Below, one piece after another: positions 20,547 to 32,441 of a DNA stretch of 64,000 nucleotides. The notes below the pieces were generated by a model, which saw only the letters and a list, made by a program, of their open reading frames with translations, was not told the origin of the DNA and searched no databases. This stretch comes from Trifolium pratense (lineage: Eukaryota; Streptophyta; Magnoliopsida; Fabales; Fabaceae). A program made the translations under genes and the position numbers. Location of the stretch: positions 1,123,501 to 1,187,500 of the forward strand of contig NC_060059.1 in assembly GCF_020283565.1 (NCBI RefSeq), in the 5' to 3' direction. The number at the start of each line of letters is the position of its first letter. Position 1 is the first letter of the stretch.

Positions 20547-23191
20547 CTATTCTGCTCCATAAGAAGGCAAGTCATTGTCAACTATATTCACTTTTGGTCT
20601 CTCACAAGTGACAACGATATTCTCATCATCATCTCTGAGTTCTTTAAAGTGAGACATGTTTCCCAACTCTTCAACTTTATCCATAACATGATCTAGTTTT
20701 GCAACAATCTCCACTAGCAGTGAAGCGAAAGCAGCAAAAGGTAGTGCTTCTGAGAACTCAAGGTTAGTGGTTATAATTTTACTAAGTTGTGGCCTCAAAA
20801 CCTTCTTGTGTCCATGCCCTTCTTTTGTTTGTTCTCGGGAGTGCTCTTTTAGTCTACTTCCAACTGGAGAACAACAATCACTTTTAATACTTGATAACGA
20901 GGTTCTAGTTTCTTCTTCAAGCTTGTTGCCATTATGTGCAGTAGTTGCTTGAGTTGGGGTTTTGGGGGTTTTAGGGGTTCTGGGTGTTCGACTTCGACCA
21001 TTCCTCGAGCCTAGTAAAAGATGGGGTTGCGATTTCAATGCATTGTCAAGGTCTTGTAAAACTTCATTGAGATTATTTGAGAGAATTTGAACGGAAAATT
21101 GATGTTTTTTCCTTATGCTATTGGCCATTACCCTTAGTATTTTTGATACTTCTTGTGCAAGTCTGATGCAAGAATCTTTGTATAGATCACGGATTGACAT
21201 CGGTGTCTTCAAAGCAATCATAGGTTAAATAATACGTAAGTTAAAGGCACAAAACCAAGCATCAAATAAGAATGTTATATTTTATACTAAAAGGTTATTC
21301 CAATAATTAAGAAGATGCTAGCCAATAGAATAATGTAAGACTATTGCATTTCATGTATAATTTATAGAGAAAATGACCATTAACATCTTTCTGATCCTAG
21401 ATATAGATCTTAATCATTGGTTTCTATATTAAGTTATAGTCATCCATGTGCTATCAATAGCATTACAGATAATCTAGGAACGCAATGATGAACCTTATAG
21501 ATAAGTGGAAGCAATTTTTTCTGAAAAGATAGATAAAGTGGTAAGTTGTTTTCATTTGAAAGATTTTTTTTTTCACAATTACCATCTGTATGATTTGGAA
21601 TTAAATGAATGATGACAGCAGTAAGACAAAAAAAACAACTGTCGGCTCATATAATGGAACTCGATTAAGATAGATGATTTAGTACCTGAATTTCTGACTG
21701 CAAACATCCATGCAATGCTACGACAGTGTAACTAAAATGGCGAAGAGCAGCTCCTACTTTAGCATATTGCTGCCATGGGATCCTCCGGCAGCATCTTGAG
21801 TATCTTGGCTCCCAACTGGCTTGCGATGCCTGATTAATTCGACACTATAAAATCATCTGTCACAAAGAACCAAATTTCTTATATACTTTACTTGAAAAAA
21901 TAGGGCACAAACTTACCAGTGTTTCATCCTTAACTTTAGAGTCTAAAACGGCTTCATAGCACTTGGAAATTAGATCCTCCGATGAATCATCTTCATTTGC
22001 TTGTTTTTCAGAATCATAAAAATATTCCACAACAGTAACTGCATCATTACTTTCACCATCAATTATATAGATTGAGACAATAAAATCATACTAAAGTTTT
22101 CATCTTTAATTACTAGTAATAATTCTTCAGCTGTTCTTGTTTTCACAAACAGAAGCAATTCTCTTTAAGGTAGCGGTGAGATGACCTGGCATTTTACCTT
22201 CTATAGATTTGGCTAAGCCTTCAAGCTTTGATATGGTAGATTTATGGAGTTCTTCCCCTGACCAGTTTGGAAATATCAATAGGTTCATCACAAGACAAAG
22301 AGCAACGCCTATGCATATTGTAGAGATGCGATCTTTCCCGATGCTCCAAACATTATCAATGCGGTAACTTGATACCATTATCAAATTAAAGGTCAAGAGA
22401 AATATCAAAACACCATAGTCATAATTCTTCTTTATATAAGGAATGAATCTGACATAGGTAGCTGCAGCTCCTGCCAATAGTAACGCAAATCAGCAAAACA
22501 TTTGACCTTATATCATTGAAAATGTGATTCTAAATGTTTGTAGCTTGTATGGTAGTCTCGTGTTTAACATACCGATTAAACATCTCTTAAAATTTCAACA
22601 AACAAATACATTATCATTAAACCATGAGTCAACAATATGCTTACCTAAAAGAAAAACTGTAGCGCCGATGAAAATTGCATGAAAAATCTGACCAGGAACA
22701 TCTGCAAGATACCGAATAAAAAACGCTAATGATCCTGCTAACAAAGTTCCCAATCCTCTATTTAGTCCTTTGCTTAAGGTTCCACCTGCAATCATATTCA
22801 AATCTTCAATATATGTGAAGCTGTGATTTAAACATATAACAATATATATAATAATAATGTCACTAAGAAATGAGAATAGCATGCCTGCAGTGAACTCCAT
22901 GACCACAACAACAGTCATGACAGCCCACATAGCATTGTTCCCTATCCCTTTGAACAATGGCTCCATTAGATACAGCAAAGATACAAGTGCTAAAGCCAGA
23001 CCAACTTTCAGAGAATGGATTATTCTTCTCGGATCATCTTTGCCAACTTTCCAAATTGTCCTCCTGAATAAACCTGGAAATCTTTTCACTTTGTGAGCAA
23101 AAATGTAAATGGATTTCCAATGGCTTGAGTTTCTCATAGTATTGTTGTTGGTTTCAGCCATTAAACTTTCATGCCTAAGTGAGGTAGTCAT
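20547..23191 (-). CDS. ALMT (family): ALMT family channel, copy 3, with a GC splice donor in intron 1
   Basis: Six exons on the minus strand: 23191-22885, 22785-22645, 22470-22198, 22038-21917, 21829-21686 and 21206-20547. The joined frame is 1647 nt (548 aa) without stops. The start is the first in-frame ATG (MTTSLRHESLMAET); an internal ATG ten codons later, aligned with that of copy 2, is an alternative. Membrane segments and the GGTLSKGLNRGLGT and SWEPRYSR motifs are conserved. Intron 1 is only 99 nt, is a multiple of three, has no in-frame stop and begins GCATGC instead of GT, while the other two copies have GTAAGT and GTAGGC at the same place. If retained it would insert 33 mostly hydrophobic residues between membrane segments. 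The tail is rich in T-P repeats (TPRTPKTPKTPT). Confidence 0.9.
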
Positions 23192-23301
23192 TAAAATTTC
23201 CAGTTATATAGAGGGCATGTTACTTTCGGCTTAAAAGCCTTGCACAAGGTGACAAGAAGGAATATTAAAAAGTGTAATGGATTCAGACCCAATTTTTGTC
23301 T

Positions 23302-23486
23302 ACTTCTGCGACGCGTGATTAATCACATTAAAAAATATAGTTAATTCAGTTAAGTAGATAGTTAATTCAATTCACAATCAAAATTGTAGTTAATTAAACT
23401 ACATAATTAACCACAATTTATTAATTTTGAACGTCATCTAAATTAATCACAATTTTACATGTGATTAATCAGGTGTCACAGATACA
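23302..23486. mobile_element. MITE-like inverted repeat upstream of ALMT copy 3
   Basis: The ends GACGCGTGATTAATCACATT and ATGTGATTAATCAGGTGTCA are imperfect inverted repeats around an AT-rich core with GTTAATT motifs. It lies about 110 bp upstream of the ALMT3 start. No target duplication could be fixed. Confidence 0.5.
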
Positions 23487-25046
23487 GAAAACGAGTTTTC
23501 GTGAAACATTTTTGTATTAAAAACAGTAGGGACTTTTTTTTATATTTTTCTTTGATAGTGAATGGTACTTTAAAAACAGATGAAGATAGTTCCATGATAT
23601 CTAGCACTTTGGCCATTGCAATAACGGTATGTTTATGTAGAGAAAGACAGTGTGGCAGCTTTCACTGATGCATAGATTCAATGTAAAAGGGAAAGGATTC
23701 CCTAATTTCCTGTTGTTCCTACATTTGCACTATTTTCCAAGGTGTTTTCCGTCTTTTTCTCACCTAAAATATATTTCTCTATTTTGTCTTTTATTCACAT
23801 TTTTACTAAATATAGAGAGAGACATGCAAGGGGAATCTTGATCCAATGTAAAGTGGAGAAAAAGCACAAAATATATGTTTATTCTACATAGCATAGCAGC
23901 AGCTTGTTATTGGCGAGTGATCCAACAATCCATGTTGTGTCTCATGTTATTGCTTTTATGTTTATTGTTTAAATATAAACATTATCAACCTTTTTTGTTA
24001 TATTTAATTGGCGGCGCTAGCATAGATTACAATCATGGTGACTTTTTTAAAGTATATGTGATGACCTGATTCATTAGCCCCATTATGTTGTAAACCTTAA
24101 ACTAATGTGGACGGCTATTGGCACAATAAAGTGCTGAATTGATTAATTTGTTGGAGTTGGAAATGGTTTGGATTTGTATGGTAGCATGTTTGAAGTTAGA
24201 GTGATGTTATTTCGTACAACAAAAAGTCCCATGTTCCATTATCTTCAATCTATTGTGTTGTCTTTTAACTAAAAACAAGACAATGAAATGAAGCCCACAC
24301 AACAACCAAAGCACTAAATTTAAACTCAATTAAAAATTTGAGCTTTGAGATATCAAATAAACAAAATCAATTTGTAAAAGACTAAATGATCATAAATATA
24401 GTAGTACTTGAGAGGAGTTTTACTCAAACTTTTGGAATAATACAGAACTGATAGCCATCTTATAACCTTGTTTGGGGGTACATCCTTCTTATAAACGCTT
24501 CGCTTAGTAAACAAAATGAGTGAGTTGGGTCCAAAAATAAATCTGATAGTCTAACTAGGATCATGATGATCAATATGTTATATGGTACATGTATCATCCA
24601 TTGAGAATTGACGTCTAACACTTAATTAATGATGGCTCAACAACAAGTGATTTGAAAATATGTATATATCATTCTAATTTTACAATGAAGTTTAGATCCT
24701 ATTATCCTCCAGATGATCCAGGTGTGACTCCATGACAAGCCACGGTGGATCCTATCAGCACATAAGAACTCGCAGATGATATGAATGGAAAGAAGCAATA
24801 AATGTTGCCATGCCACAAAACCCCAACAGGACTGAGACTAGCAACCTAATAAGGGCCAAATTGTCAAAATTCTGTCATCTCATAACCTTCAAATACAGAT
24901 TCCTCGTCACTGAAATTGCTTCAAGCCTTTGTGTATATCCTGCAATTGATGATCATTAAAAGCATTACAACGGAAATCTTCACTAAATGTAGATTAAATT
25001 TTAAGATGGACTTGGAGAGAGTTAATTGCCCTTACCTAACGTGAAT
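23487..25046. other. Intergenic between ALMT3 and the EF-hand gene
   Basis: Holds the distal upstream block shared with the other ALMT genes (24058-24180, AATGTGGACGGCTATTGGCA) and the 3' flank of the EF-hand gene (about 24880-25046). The short frames 23650-23841 and 23875-24069 are not recognised and look fortuitous. Confidence 0.55.
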
Positions 25047-28000
25047 TTATCGGAACTCATCGTGGTAATCATCATATTCATCTTCCTCATCGTTGAAAAT
25101 AGCACTATAAAATACATATGGATTCTCAATCATCTCAGGCAAAGTGAGGCGCCCATCTTTGTCAACATCTGCCTGCCATAACATTATACAATAGTTAGTG
25201 ATGAAATTAATGTATGATGTTATTCAACAGTGGTTGGAATGCTCTTTAACTATCATGTAAATATCAGCTTCTCATAACATTATCACAACATTTAATGAGA
25301 TGTTACTGTTACACAACAGATGTTGGAGTGCATACTGAGGCCATAGTCAGGAAAACTTAATTCAATGCATTGAGTTAGAAATGCCTAAAAGAGTGGGAAC
25401 TTGTCACCAACAGATTCATATTTTGAAGAGAACAAAAGGAAAGTAGAATTATCAATTGCAAGCTAAAATCCTTATTTTTAAATGACATCAAACTTTTATT
25501 TTCTGTCTGATATGTTGGTTAATGAAAACATCTAGTGATAGAACTCTTGGGGTCTTCTAATTCTAATGAGGATCCAGTAGTGGGAAAGACCCAAGGTTGG
25601 CCCACCATATGGCAGGTTTATTCTAGAAGAGAGTTGAGGCAAGTGGTGAGAAAGTGAGTTAGTTAGTAACATGGTGTTGGGATTCCGTGTGATTCTGTTA
25701 GGGTATGTTGGGAGTTAGCATTTTGAGGGCTTTAGAGGGGAAGGTTTTGGAGGGCTAAGTCTACATGTTGACATATATTTGAGATTTAAAATTTTGTTGA
25801 AGTAAAGATATGATAGTGAATTGATTAATTTGTTGAAGTAAAGATATGATATATTAAAACTAATGTGGACGGCTATTGGCACAATAGAGTGCTGAATTGA
25901 TTAAATTGTTAGAGTTGGGAAAAGGTTTGGATTTGTATGGTTAGCATTTTGAGGGCTTTAGAGGGGAAGGTTTTGGAGGGCTAAGTCTATATGTTGACAT
26001 ATATTTGAGATTTAAAAAAAAAAAATTGAAGTAAAGATATGATAGATGATCATATAATATATCAATCAATTTTATAATTTCTTTAATTTAGAAATAGAAG
26101 ATAAGCCTCCCCCTCCCTTTCCCTCCAAAACCCAACTCCCAAACATAGCCTTAGAAAATGGAATTATAAGGCAGGTATGATGAGGTGGTGGGGTCATTCT
26201 TGCTTTTGCTATTGTGTTGGTTAGGAGAGAATGTCTCTGGTAAGAGCCTCAGGCTCTGGTTTTCCTTTTAAGAGTGTCTGGAATCTGATACCAATAATTT
26301 TCCAATGGAGATCCTGATAAGTTTCAAGGCCCATTTTAATGGCAGCAGCTAAGTAATGATCTATGTTGTTGCCTGCCCATTCTGATCTGTGCCTCATATA
26401 AGAGAATGGTTGAGGCACTCTATATTCCTTTGGGCTTTGCTTCATGTGTAAAATGAGTTTAGTTTGAAACTTTCCCAGTTTACCTCTCCCCGTGAATCAA
26501 ATTATTGAGACTACTATGGGCCTGGCCTAATAGGTCAAGAATTCCCTTCTCTTTTTTTTTCTCCCTTTCCTAAGCCAAATATCTTGCTAACAAGATGTAC
26601 CTCTGGTGCATCTCTAGTGATATGAACCCATTGCCCACCCCATGTGAGCTTGAGTTTGGCAACTCAAGTTGTTGTGGGGGAACAACCAGACTCCATATTG
26701 CCCACACCTTCATGGATGCTTCCGCATGAACAGCTGATCCCCTTCATCCTAAACCTTGATTTCCACTACAATTCAATCAGCCTCAAGCATCTCTACCACT
26801 GGGTCATGTCTTTAACTGATTTCATCCTTGTGCATGGTTCTTGCAACTCTGAAGGATTGTCAGATTCACCTCAAAGAGTTTTTCTGGCCAAGTGAACCAT
26901 TTCAATGAGTAGGTCCCAAGACTCCCAACACAGGTAGATAGATCCGCCTTTCTTTCCCAAGAACAGTTCTCTCTTCTGTCATAACCCAACCTATTCCTTT
27001 CGATGTTTTCCTTGATCAGCTTGGTCAGACAGGGTTAAGCCTCCCCCCGTAGTGTTCCCTATTCCTAATTTTTTGTATGATCTAAAATACCTGGGTTTAC
27101 CCTTACATCCATCTATTTATTTATCTAACTTATCACCTCTAACTAACCACTGCAACTGTCAACAGTAATTATTTTGGTTGTTTAATGTCTTTCCTTTATC
27201 CTTCCAAGAAAATACTCACCTGCCCTAGCACAGCCACTCATTTAGTTGCTCACAAAGGGACTTCAGAGTTACTTGCACACTTTCACACACCTTCATCACC
27301 TATAACTTTTACTCTGTTTTTTTTTTTTTTTGGCTTCTGAAATATAATTATGATTAAGTTGTTTTTCCAATTTCTAATTTGAAATTAATAATCAAGCATT
27401 AAACTCGGGGTTATAAGGTGAATGGGTTGGTTTGAAGGGAGGAGGGACATAATGGGTTGGAATGATACGGTGGTCATAGGTTCAACTTTCCCCACAAATA
27501 TTAACACACTAACTACTATTAACACACTAACTACTAATATTTGTTGCGATCCGACACGATGCAATGTATTAAAAAAACTAGCTCCATGCTTCACAATTTG
27601 AACTGCAATTTGATAACTATGGACCTATGGTCATCCGTATATTCATATGACTTCCCATGGAAATAAAACGACATTTTTGTCAACATATGAGTGTAATTAT
27701 TGTACGGTGAAATCCAGTACCTGTGAAATGATATATTCTGCTTGTTGCTTTGCATAATAATGCTCTGATGGATGGAGTTTCCCTATTATAGGCAGTAGTT
27801 CAAAATCTGACAAATATCTGCACATATAGAGATGGAAACCCAAAAGTGAACAATAGTATACGATTAGGAAACTGCCATAATGTTTCAAAGGAAGTACATT
27901 AATGATGAAAAATAGGCAAATACCCGTCACCATCTTGGTCAAGCTGAGCAAACAATTTTTTAGCTGGAGCATCCAATGAATTATCAGAATGATGGGAATC

Positions 28001-31000
28001 ATTGTGACTTTCTTCTTCATAGTTACGTACCAAATCAAAGAGCCCGTGAAAAAATTCTTTGAAGTTGACCTTCCCATCTCTGTCTGAGTCTCTTTCTCTA
28101 TAAAGAAATACAAAGATACATAAACATGAGTACGCCAAGGCAGTGATACATATAAGCTAATTGTATATAAGCTGAAGATCTCCCATTCACTTCAGGAAAA
28201 TAAAATTAAATATAAATATTGTCCAAATTTCTAATACGTGGAGCAATTCCCTACAAAACTTATTCCAATGTTGTAACTTCTAGATGAGGCCAGTGACTGC
28301 AAGGAAAAATTCAACAAACCAACAGTGGATCCATCCCCTACAAACCATCAGCTGGGATAGCCCAACAGAGGATTGAAACATTCAGCTTTAATCCTAATTG
28401 GATGCACGGATTTGGGTGACCACAAGAAAACCAGTATTCAGTGCACAAGTTACAATTTTAGTGAGATAAAAATGGCATCGAGCATTATTCAGGATATATT
28501 AGGCTATATATATTAGTAACATATACAGCAGCGTTGCATATTTCAGAAGCATGCCCTCAAATATCCCCATCTTTACTAGCACCTATGCAAATTATGAATA
28601 AGAGTTATTTGAACACCATTATCATCATCTGGATATTGAGGATTCCTTGATAAGCTAAATACCTGAGTTACATGTTTGTGTTTGGTACCAAGGTATACGA
28701 CTGTATTGTCCTTCATGATACATGCCAAAAATATGATCCCACAGATTGCAAGTATCTTATGTGAATCTAAAATACCTAACTAGAAGGCTTTACCAACTTA
28801 TTTGTAATTGTGTGGTATAGGAATTCCCACCTTCATGGGAATCTTCTTTTTTTCCAACCCCTTTTCTTGGAAATATAAACATGGGAAAGTGGCAGTTATT
28901 TCATTTACAGCAATGTTTTATGCCCAAGAATAAATTTCCTGACTTTGTAACAAACGTGGAAATCCATATATTGAACCACCACATTGCTGGGAATACTCTT
29001 CACAGCCATGAAATGAACACCCATATAGGAAAGTACAGACCCTCAAAGTTTTGCAATAATGTGTCCATGATTAGGGAAGAATTTCCCCTATTTCTTTGTA
29101 ATACATATGAGGTTCCTGACAACTATATTGCTGGTACCTGATCTCAATTAGTTGGATACCCAATCAAGTAGCTACTTGCGAATAGTTAGGATGAGGAAGT
29201 TAGAGGCAGGTTTCAATGTATATAAATAACAAGTGGGATTGAGAGGGATATCATCTTGTCATTCTGAGAGAGAATTGGAGCCTTTGGGTATAAGGTGGTT
29301 CAATCCCTCAAAGTTTTGCAGCCCTTTATCTTCAATTTAGGAAGATTTCACCGACTTTTTTGGTACAACATATCAGGTTCGTAACAGCATTTCTATTTCT
29401 ATTTCTATTTCTATTTCTATTAAAGAATGTAAATGCATGAAAACCAGAGGTCGAAGTTTTATCATGAAAGTCCAAGCTTGTTTATCAGTCCTGTCATATG
29501 TAGCTTGCCAAATGTAATCCATTATTGCGAGAATATATAGTTTCTAGTCATTTAGTAACATGACATCTCAGTCATACTCATGTCAATTGTCAAATGCATT
29601 TATCATTACGGTACATATGCTTCTATATTCATACATTTATTTGTTAAATAAATTGTCAAAAGATATGCAATCAGATACTTGAAAATCTATGAAACTAATA
29701 AATGTACTACGCATAGTACAACAAACATGTTAGAGGAAAAACTTTCCAAACAGAAATCACTTGATCTAAAAGAAACTAACATCGAGCCGTGAAAAGTTTC
29801 CATAAGATACTAGTTACCAACCTAATTTCCTCCTTGCACAACCATTGTTGAAGCTTTGTATTGTTACTATCAGCCGGATGCAGAAAGCTAAAACAAAAGA
29901 GAATATGGAAAATCATTAGCTCAAATTGAAGAAACATCATGAACCAATATGGCCTGTTTGGATTGGCTTATTTGAGTATATCTACTGGCATAAGTTTTGT
30001 GAGACTCTTTGGGAGAACTTATAAAAACAGTTTACAACAATTTTCATAAAAAAAATTCAACTAATTTTCATAAGTTCTCCAATATATTGCTTATGAAAAT
30101 AGCATGTAGGATATATAAAAACAATGTATACTTATCTTATCTTTTTCTATTAAAAAAAAATAGCTTAAGTAAGCTTATACATAAGCACTTATCATAATAA
30201 AAACTTGTACTATAAGCTGCAAATAAGCTCCAAACAGGCCCTAAATATACAAGTGTAGACAACAAGTAGTAGAAGCTCACTCATTGAACTCAGTTAAGTT
30301 AAGAACACCATCTCCATCAGCATCAGATGCATTAAAGTGTTCTTCTTTCCACCAACCCATATCATACCCAAAAGATTCATTAGCTGAAAAAGACAAATTA
30401 CAAACATTATTATAATAAATAATCAATGCACTAATAAAAAATCAATACTTGACTAAGAAAAAACAGTATGAAACAACAAAAGATCTAGTAAGAAATAATA
30501 ATTACTTGCAGATTTAACCCAACTAGGAGGGTCATACTCAGAAAAAGAAACAAAACCATCACGATTCTTATCATGAAGTTCCATTTCTCTCTGTGAACGA
30601 TGTAAAACCTCTCTATGAGCCTGTTGAAGATTCCAAAGAGTCAACTCATGAAGATCGATGAACAAATCGATAGGGTCAACATCAATTTTAGGGAAAAGAA
30701 GAAGAAGTCTCGAAGTAACATTGAACTTATCTTCATCATTGATGAAGTCTTCAGCGTTCATGAAGTCTTCCCACTCAGGTTGAGATTCATGAGCAGGAGC
30801 GGAGTGATGATGGTGAAGTTCGGGATGTGAATTTTGAATGTGTTGTTGTTCCCATTGTTTATCTTCACGGTGACGTTCGAGTTGGGCGACGAGAGGGTCG
30901 AAAGGGACGGGTTGGTGGTTAGAATAGGGATGGGGAGAAGAGAGAGTGGTGAAGTTGGAACGGAGTTTGAGACGGCGGTGACGGTTAGAAGAGTGGTTGT

Positions 31001-31094
31001 TGGTGGTTGTGTTGTTGAAGGGAGAGTGTGAAGAGAGGAAAAAGAGAACAAGAAGTGCTAAGATTGTGTAAACTAATACCGAAGCTAAACCCAT
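25047..31094 (-). CDS. Reticulocalbin/calumenin-type EF-hand calcium-binding protein, six exons, intact
   Basis: Exons on the minus strand: 31094-30506, 30383-30281, 29887-29822, 28097-27924, 27817-27721 and 25172-25047. All introns are GT..AG and the joined frame is 1155 nt (384 aa). The N-terminus (about 4-21, VLVYTILALLVLFFL) is a signal peptide or anchor. A His-rich linker (HPELHHHH) follows at about 90-97. Then come one degenerate EF-hand (about 137-149) and five good ones, at about 175-186 (DKNRDGFVSFSE), 217-228 (DADGDGVLNLTE), 256-267 (DSDRDGKVNFKE), 306-317 (DQDGDGYLSDFE) and 345-356 (DVDKDGRLTLPE). Multiple EF-hands after a signal sequence are the mark of CREC proteins of the secretory pathway. 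The C-terminus is YHDEFR, close to an HDEL/HDEF-type ER signal but with one extra residue. Intron 3 (28098-29821) was duplicated elsewhere in the window, and intron 5 (25173-27720) holds repeats. Confidence 0.92.
25690..26045. repeat. Direct repeat in EF-hand intron 5 flanking an ALMT-upstream fragment
   Basis: The unit GTTAGCATTTTGAGGGCTTT, then AGAGGGGAAGGTTTTGGAGG and ATGTTGACATATATTTGAGA, occurs at about 25694-25810 and 25940-26040. Between the copies (about 25857-25943) lies a segment matching the block upstream of ALMT3 (AATGTGGACGGCTATTGGCA, then GTGCTGAATTGATTAA and TTTGGATTTGTATGG). Confidence 0.75.
26180..27600. other. Remainder of EF-hand intron 5, unrecognised
   Basis: Contains two moderate open frames (26221-26445 minus and 26644-26895 plus) with base composition less AT-rich than their surroundings. 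They could be decayed retroelement pieces, but I recognise no domain. A T-run lies at about 27319-27331. Confidence 0.4.
28427..29950. repeat. Source copy of a segmental duplication (EF-hand intron 3 plus exon 3)
   Basis: This stretch is repeated with few changes at about 46335-47822. It includes exon 3 of the EF-hand gene (29822-29887), a conserved 86-codon open frame (28881-29141) and a (TTTCTA)n microsatellite at about 29391-29420 that the other copy lacks. Confidence 0.9.
28881..29141 (+). other. Open frame of 86 codons inside EF-hand intron 3, unrecognised
   Basis: It begins MGKWQLFHLQQCFMPK and ends YEVPDNYIAGT, antisense to the host gene. The frame and its length are kept in the second copy at 46791-47051 with a few replacements. 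This may reflect a recent duplication only, not selection. I recognise no domain, and a decayed transposon origin is possible. Confidence 0.3.
29951..30241. mobile_element. MITE in EF-hand intron 2
   Basis: Ends GGCCTGTTTGGATTGGCTTA and AATAAGCTCCAAACAGGCCC are inverted repeats around an AT-rich core with AAGCTTATACATAAGC motifs. It lies entirely inside intron 2, so the coding sequence is untouched. Confidence 0.75.
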
Positions 31095-31139
31095 ATTTCC
31101 AGATTTGAAACAAACAAGAACAAAGAATACGAATAGGAT

Positions 31140-31162
31140 CTCTCTCTCTCTCTCTCTCTCTG
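31140..31162 (-). promoter_or_regulatory. GA repeat in the EF-hand gene leader
   Basis: A (CT)n run on the + strand, read as (GA)n on the coding strand, about 46 bp upstream of the start codon. Such runs are common in plant 5' leaders; a regulatory role here is conjecture. Confidence 0.5.
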
Positions 31163-31302
31163 ATTTTGTTGCGTGTAATTATTTCCTTACGATTCAACCC
31201 ACCTTCCATCTTAGCCTACCAGATACTATATATACATAAATATATCATATGATTATTTATTTGTTACGAGATCATTTTTTTTTTAATTTTTTTTTTTTAA
31301 AA

Positions 31303-31500
31303 AAAAAAAAGAAAAACACTTGGTATCCGGTTAGGGGGTCAATCTCACCGCCTATTTGCGGGGCCATTTAAAGCCAGAGTTTTTTTGCTTTGTACGGATT
31401 TAGCCCACCGAAATTGGCACCATGGGAAATTAAACCTGAGACCTTGAGAGAAGCATACTCCAAGGACCCAAGCTAACACCACTAACCAACCCCAAATGGT
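31303..31500 (-). mobile_element. SINE-like element
   Basis: On the minus strand the unit begins GGGGTTGGTTAGTGGTGTTA, resembling a pol III A box, and has GGTTTAATTTCCC, a degenerate B box, about 60 bp on. It ends in a homopolymer T tract on that strand (the A tract at 31300). This layout fits a tRNA-derived SINE. No target duplication was established. Confidence 0.5.
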
Positions 31501-31554
31501 TTTTTTTTTTATAATTTTTGCAAGATCATTAATATAGATCTATTTTATTTTTAT

Positions 31555-31830
31555 AAATAAACCTCTTTCTTGAAGATTGGGGAGAATATATCAATTCGAT
31601 ATACAAATATCCTATTGATATACCGAGGAATTGAGGAACCGTATGAAGTGGAAGCTCCACGTACGGTTTTGAAGCCGAGCCTTTCCCGCGATAGGATCTA
31701 AAGATCAATATGATGATTGGTTTAGGTACGAGGGTGGAAAAGAGTGGTAAGGGAGAGGGCGGCGCCCGAGTTATGTTAAACGGTGTCCTAGCACTTGTTA
31801 AGTATAACAAAAAAATAATTAATGTTCGAA
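31555..31830 (+). pseudogene. Organelle-derived DNA with group II intron domain V-like hairpin
   Basis: At 31636-31670 the sequence GAACCGTATGAAGTGG then AAGCTCCACGTACGGTTTTG has the form of domain V of plant mitochondrial or plastid group II introns: an ACCGTA..TACGGT basal stem with an inner AGTGGAAGCTCCA-type stem-loop. Downstream GGTTTAGGTACGAGGGTGG could be the 3' exon side. The piece is less AT-rich than the surrounding DNA. It is most likely a nuclear insertion of organelle DNA; which organelle cannot be decided by eye. Confidence 0.55.
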
Positions 31831-31840
31831 AGTTTTTTGT

Positions 31841-31985
31841 TTTTGTCACATGACATAGTGGCTAGGAAGTCCGCCTTAAAGGCGGATAAGTGGAGTATCC
31901 AACGTTCGAACTTAGACTCCTATTTATAACTCTATGTTCTTACCAACTGAGTTTAGCTCACGTGAACTTTTAAAATATTGAATTA
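31841..31985 (+). mobile_element. Second SINE-like element
   Basis: ACATAGTGGCTAGGAAGTCC resembles an A box, and AACGTTCGAACTTAGACTCC resembles a B box (GTTCGAA core), spaced about 40 bp apart. This is the layout of a tRNA-related SINE. The ends are not defined. Confidence 0.4.
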
Positions 31986-32441
31986 AGATTTGTCAAAAAA
32001 AAATAATAAAATTATTGAATTAGATATTAAATGCATAAGTTCGAAAACAAAATTTTTATTAATATGTGGACAGAGTAGAGAAAGAAATCAACTTGGATTC
32101 TCTGAAGAGAGAAACATAGAAAAATTGTATCTTTTTCCAACACATTTCAATAATTAGATTAACATTTCAATAATTATACACGAATTTTATTAAATTTGAA
32201 TGCTCTAAATACAACTTCAAATTTCTTGAATGAAAATATTAGAATTTGAGAGCTCTATACTCAACCACAAAAGCTAGCTTAAGAGTTGAGGTTCGCACTA
32301 TATTATAAAGGCTATCTTTGCCACATCTCTGGCCAATGTGAGACTTCTAACAGAAAACTTGTTATGTAAGTAATTCAGTTGAAACTTAAACTTCTAATAG
32401 TGTTCTTCAATTTTTACATATGTTTGATTTTTGAAATACAT

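Noticed and set aside
27697..28113. Single long minus-strand frame joining EF-hand exons 4 and 5 through the intron
   Set aside because: It uses a different frame for exon 4. Correct splicing (donor at 27923, acceptor before 27817) restores the EF-hand frame of both exons.
31529..31849. 106-codon minus-strand open frame
   Set aside because: It reads antisense through the organelle-derived intron piece. The hairpin explains the sequence.
31841..31985. tRNA gene
   Set aside because: A and B box-like motifs are present, but no cloverleaf with an acceptor stem can be drawn. A SINE-like unit fits better.
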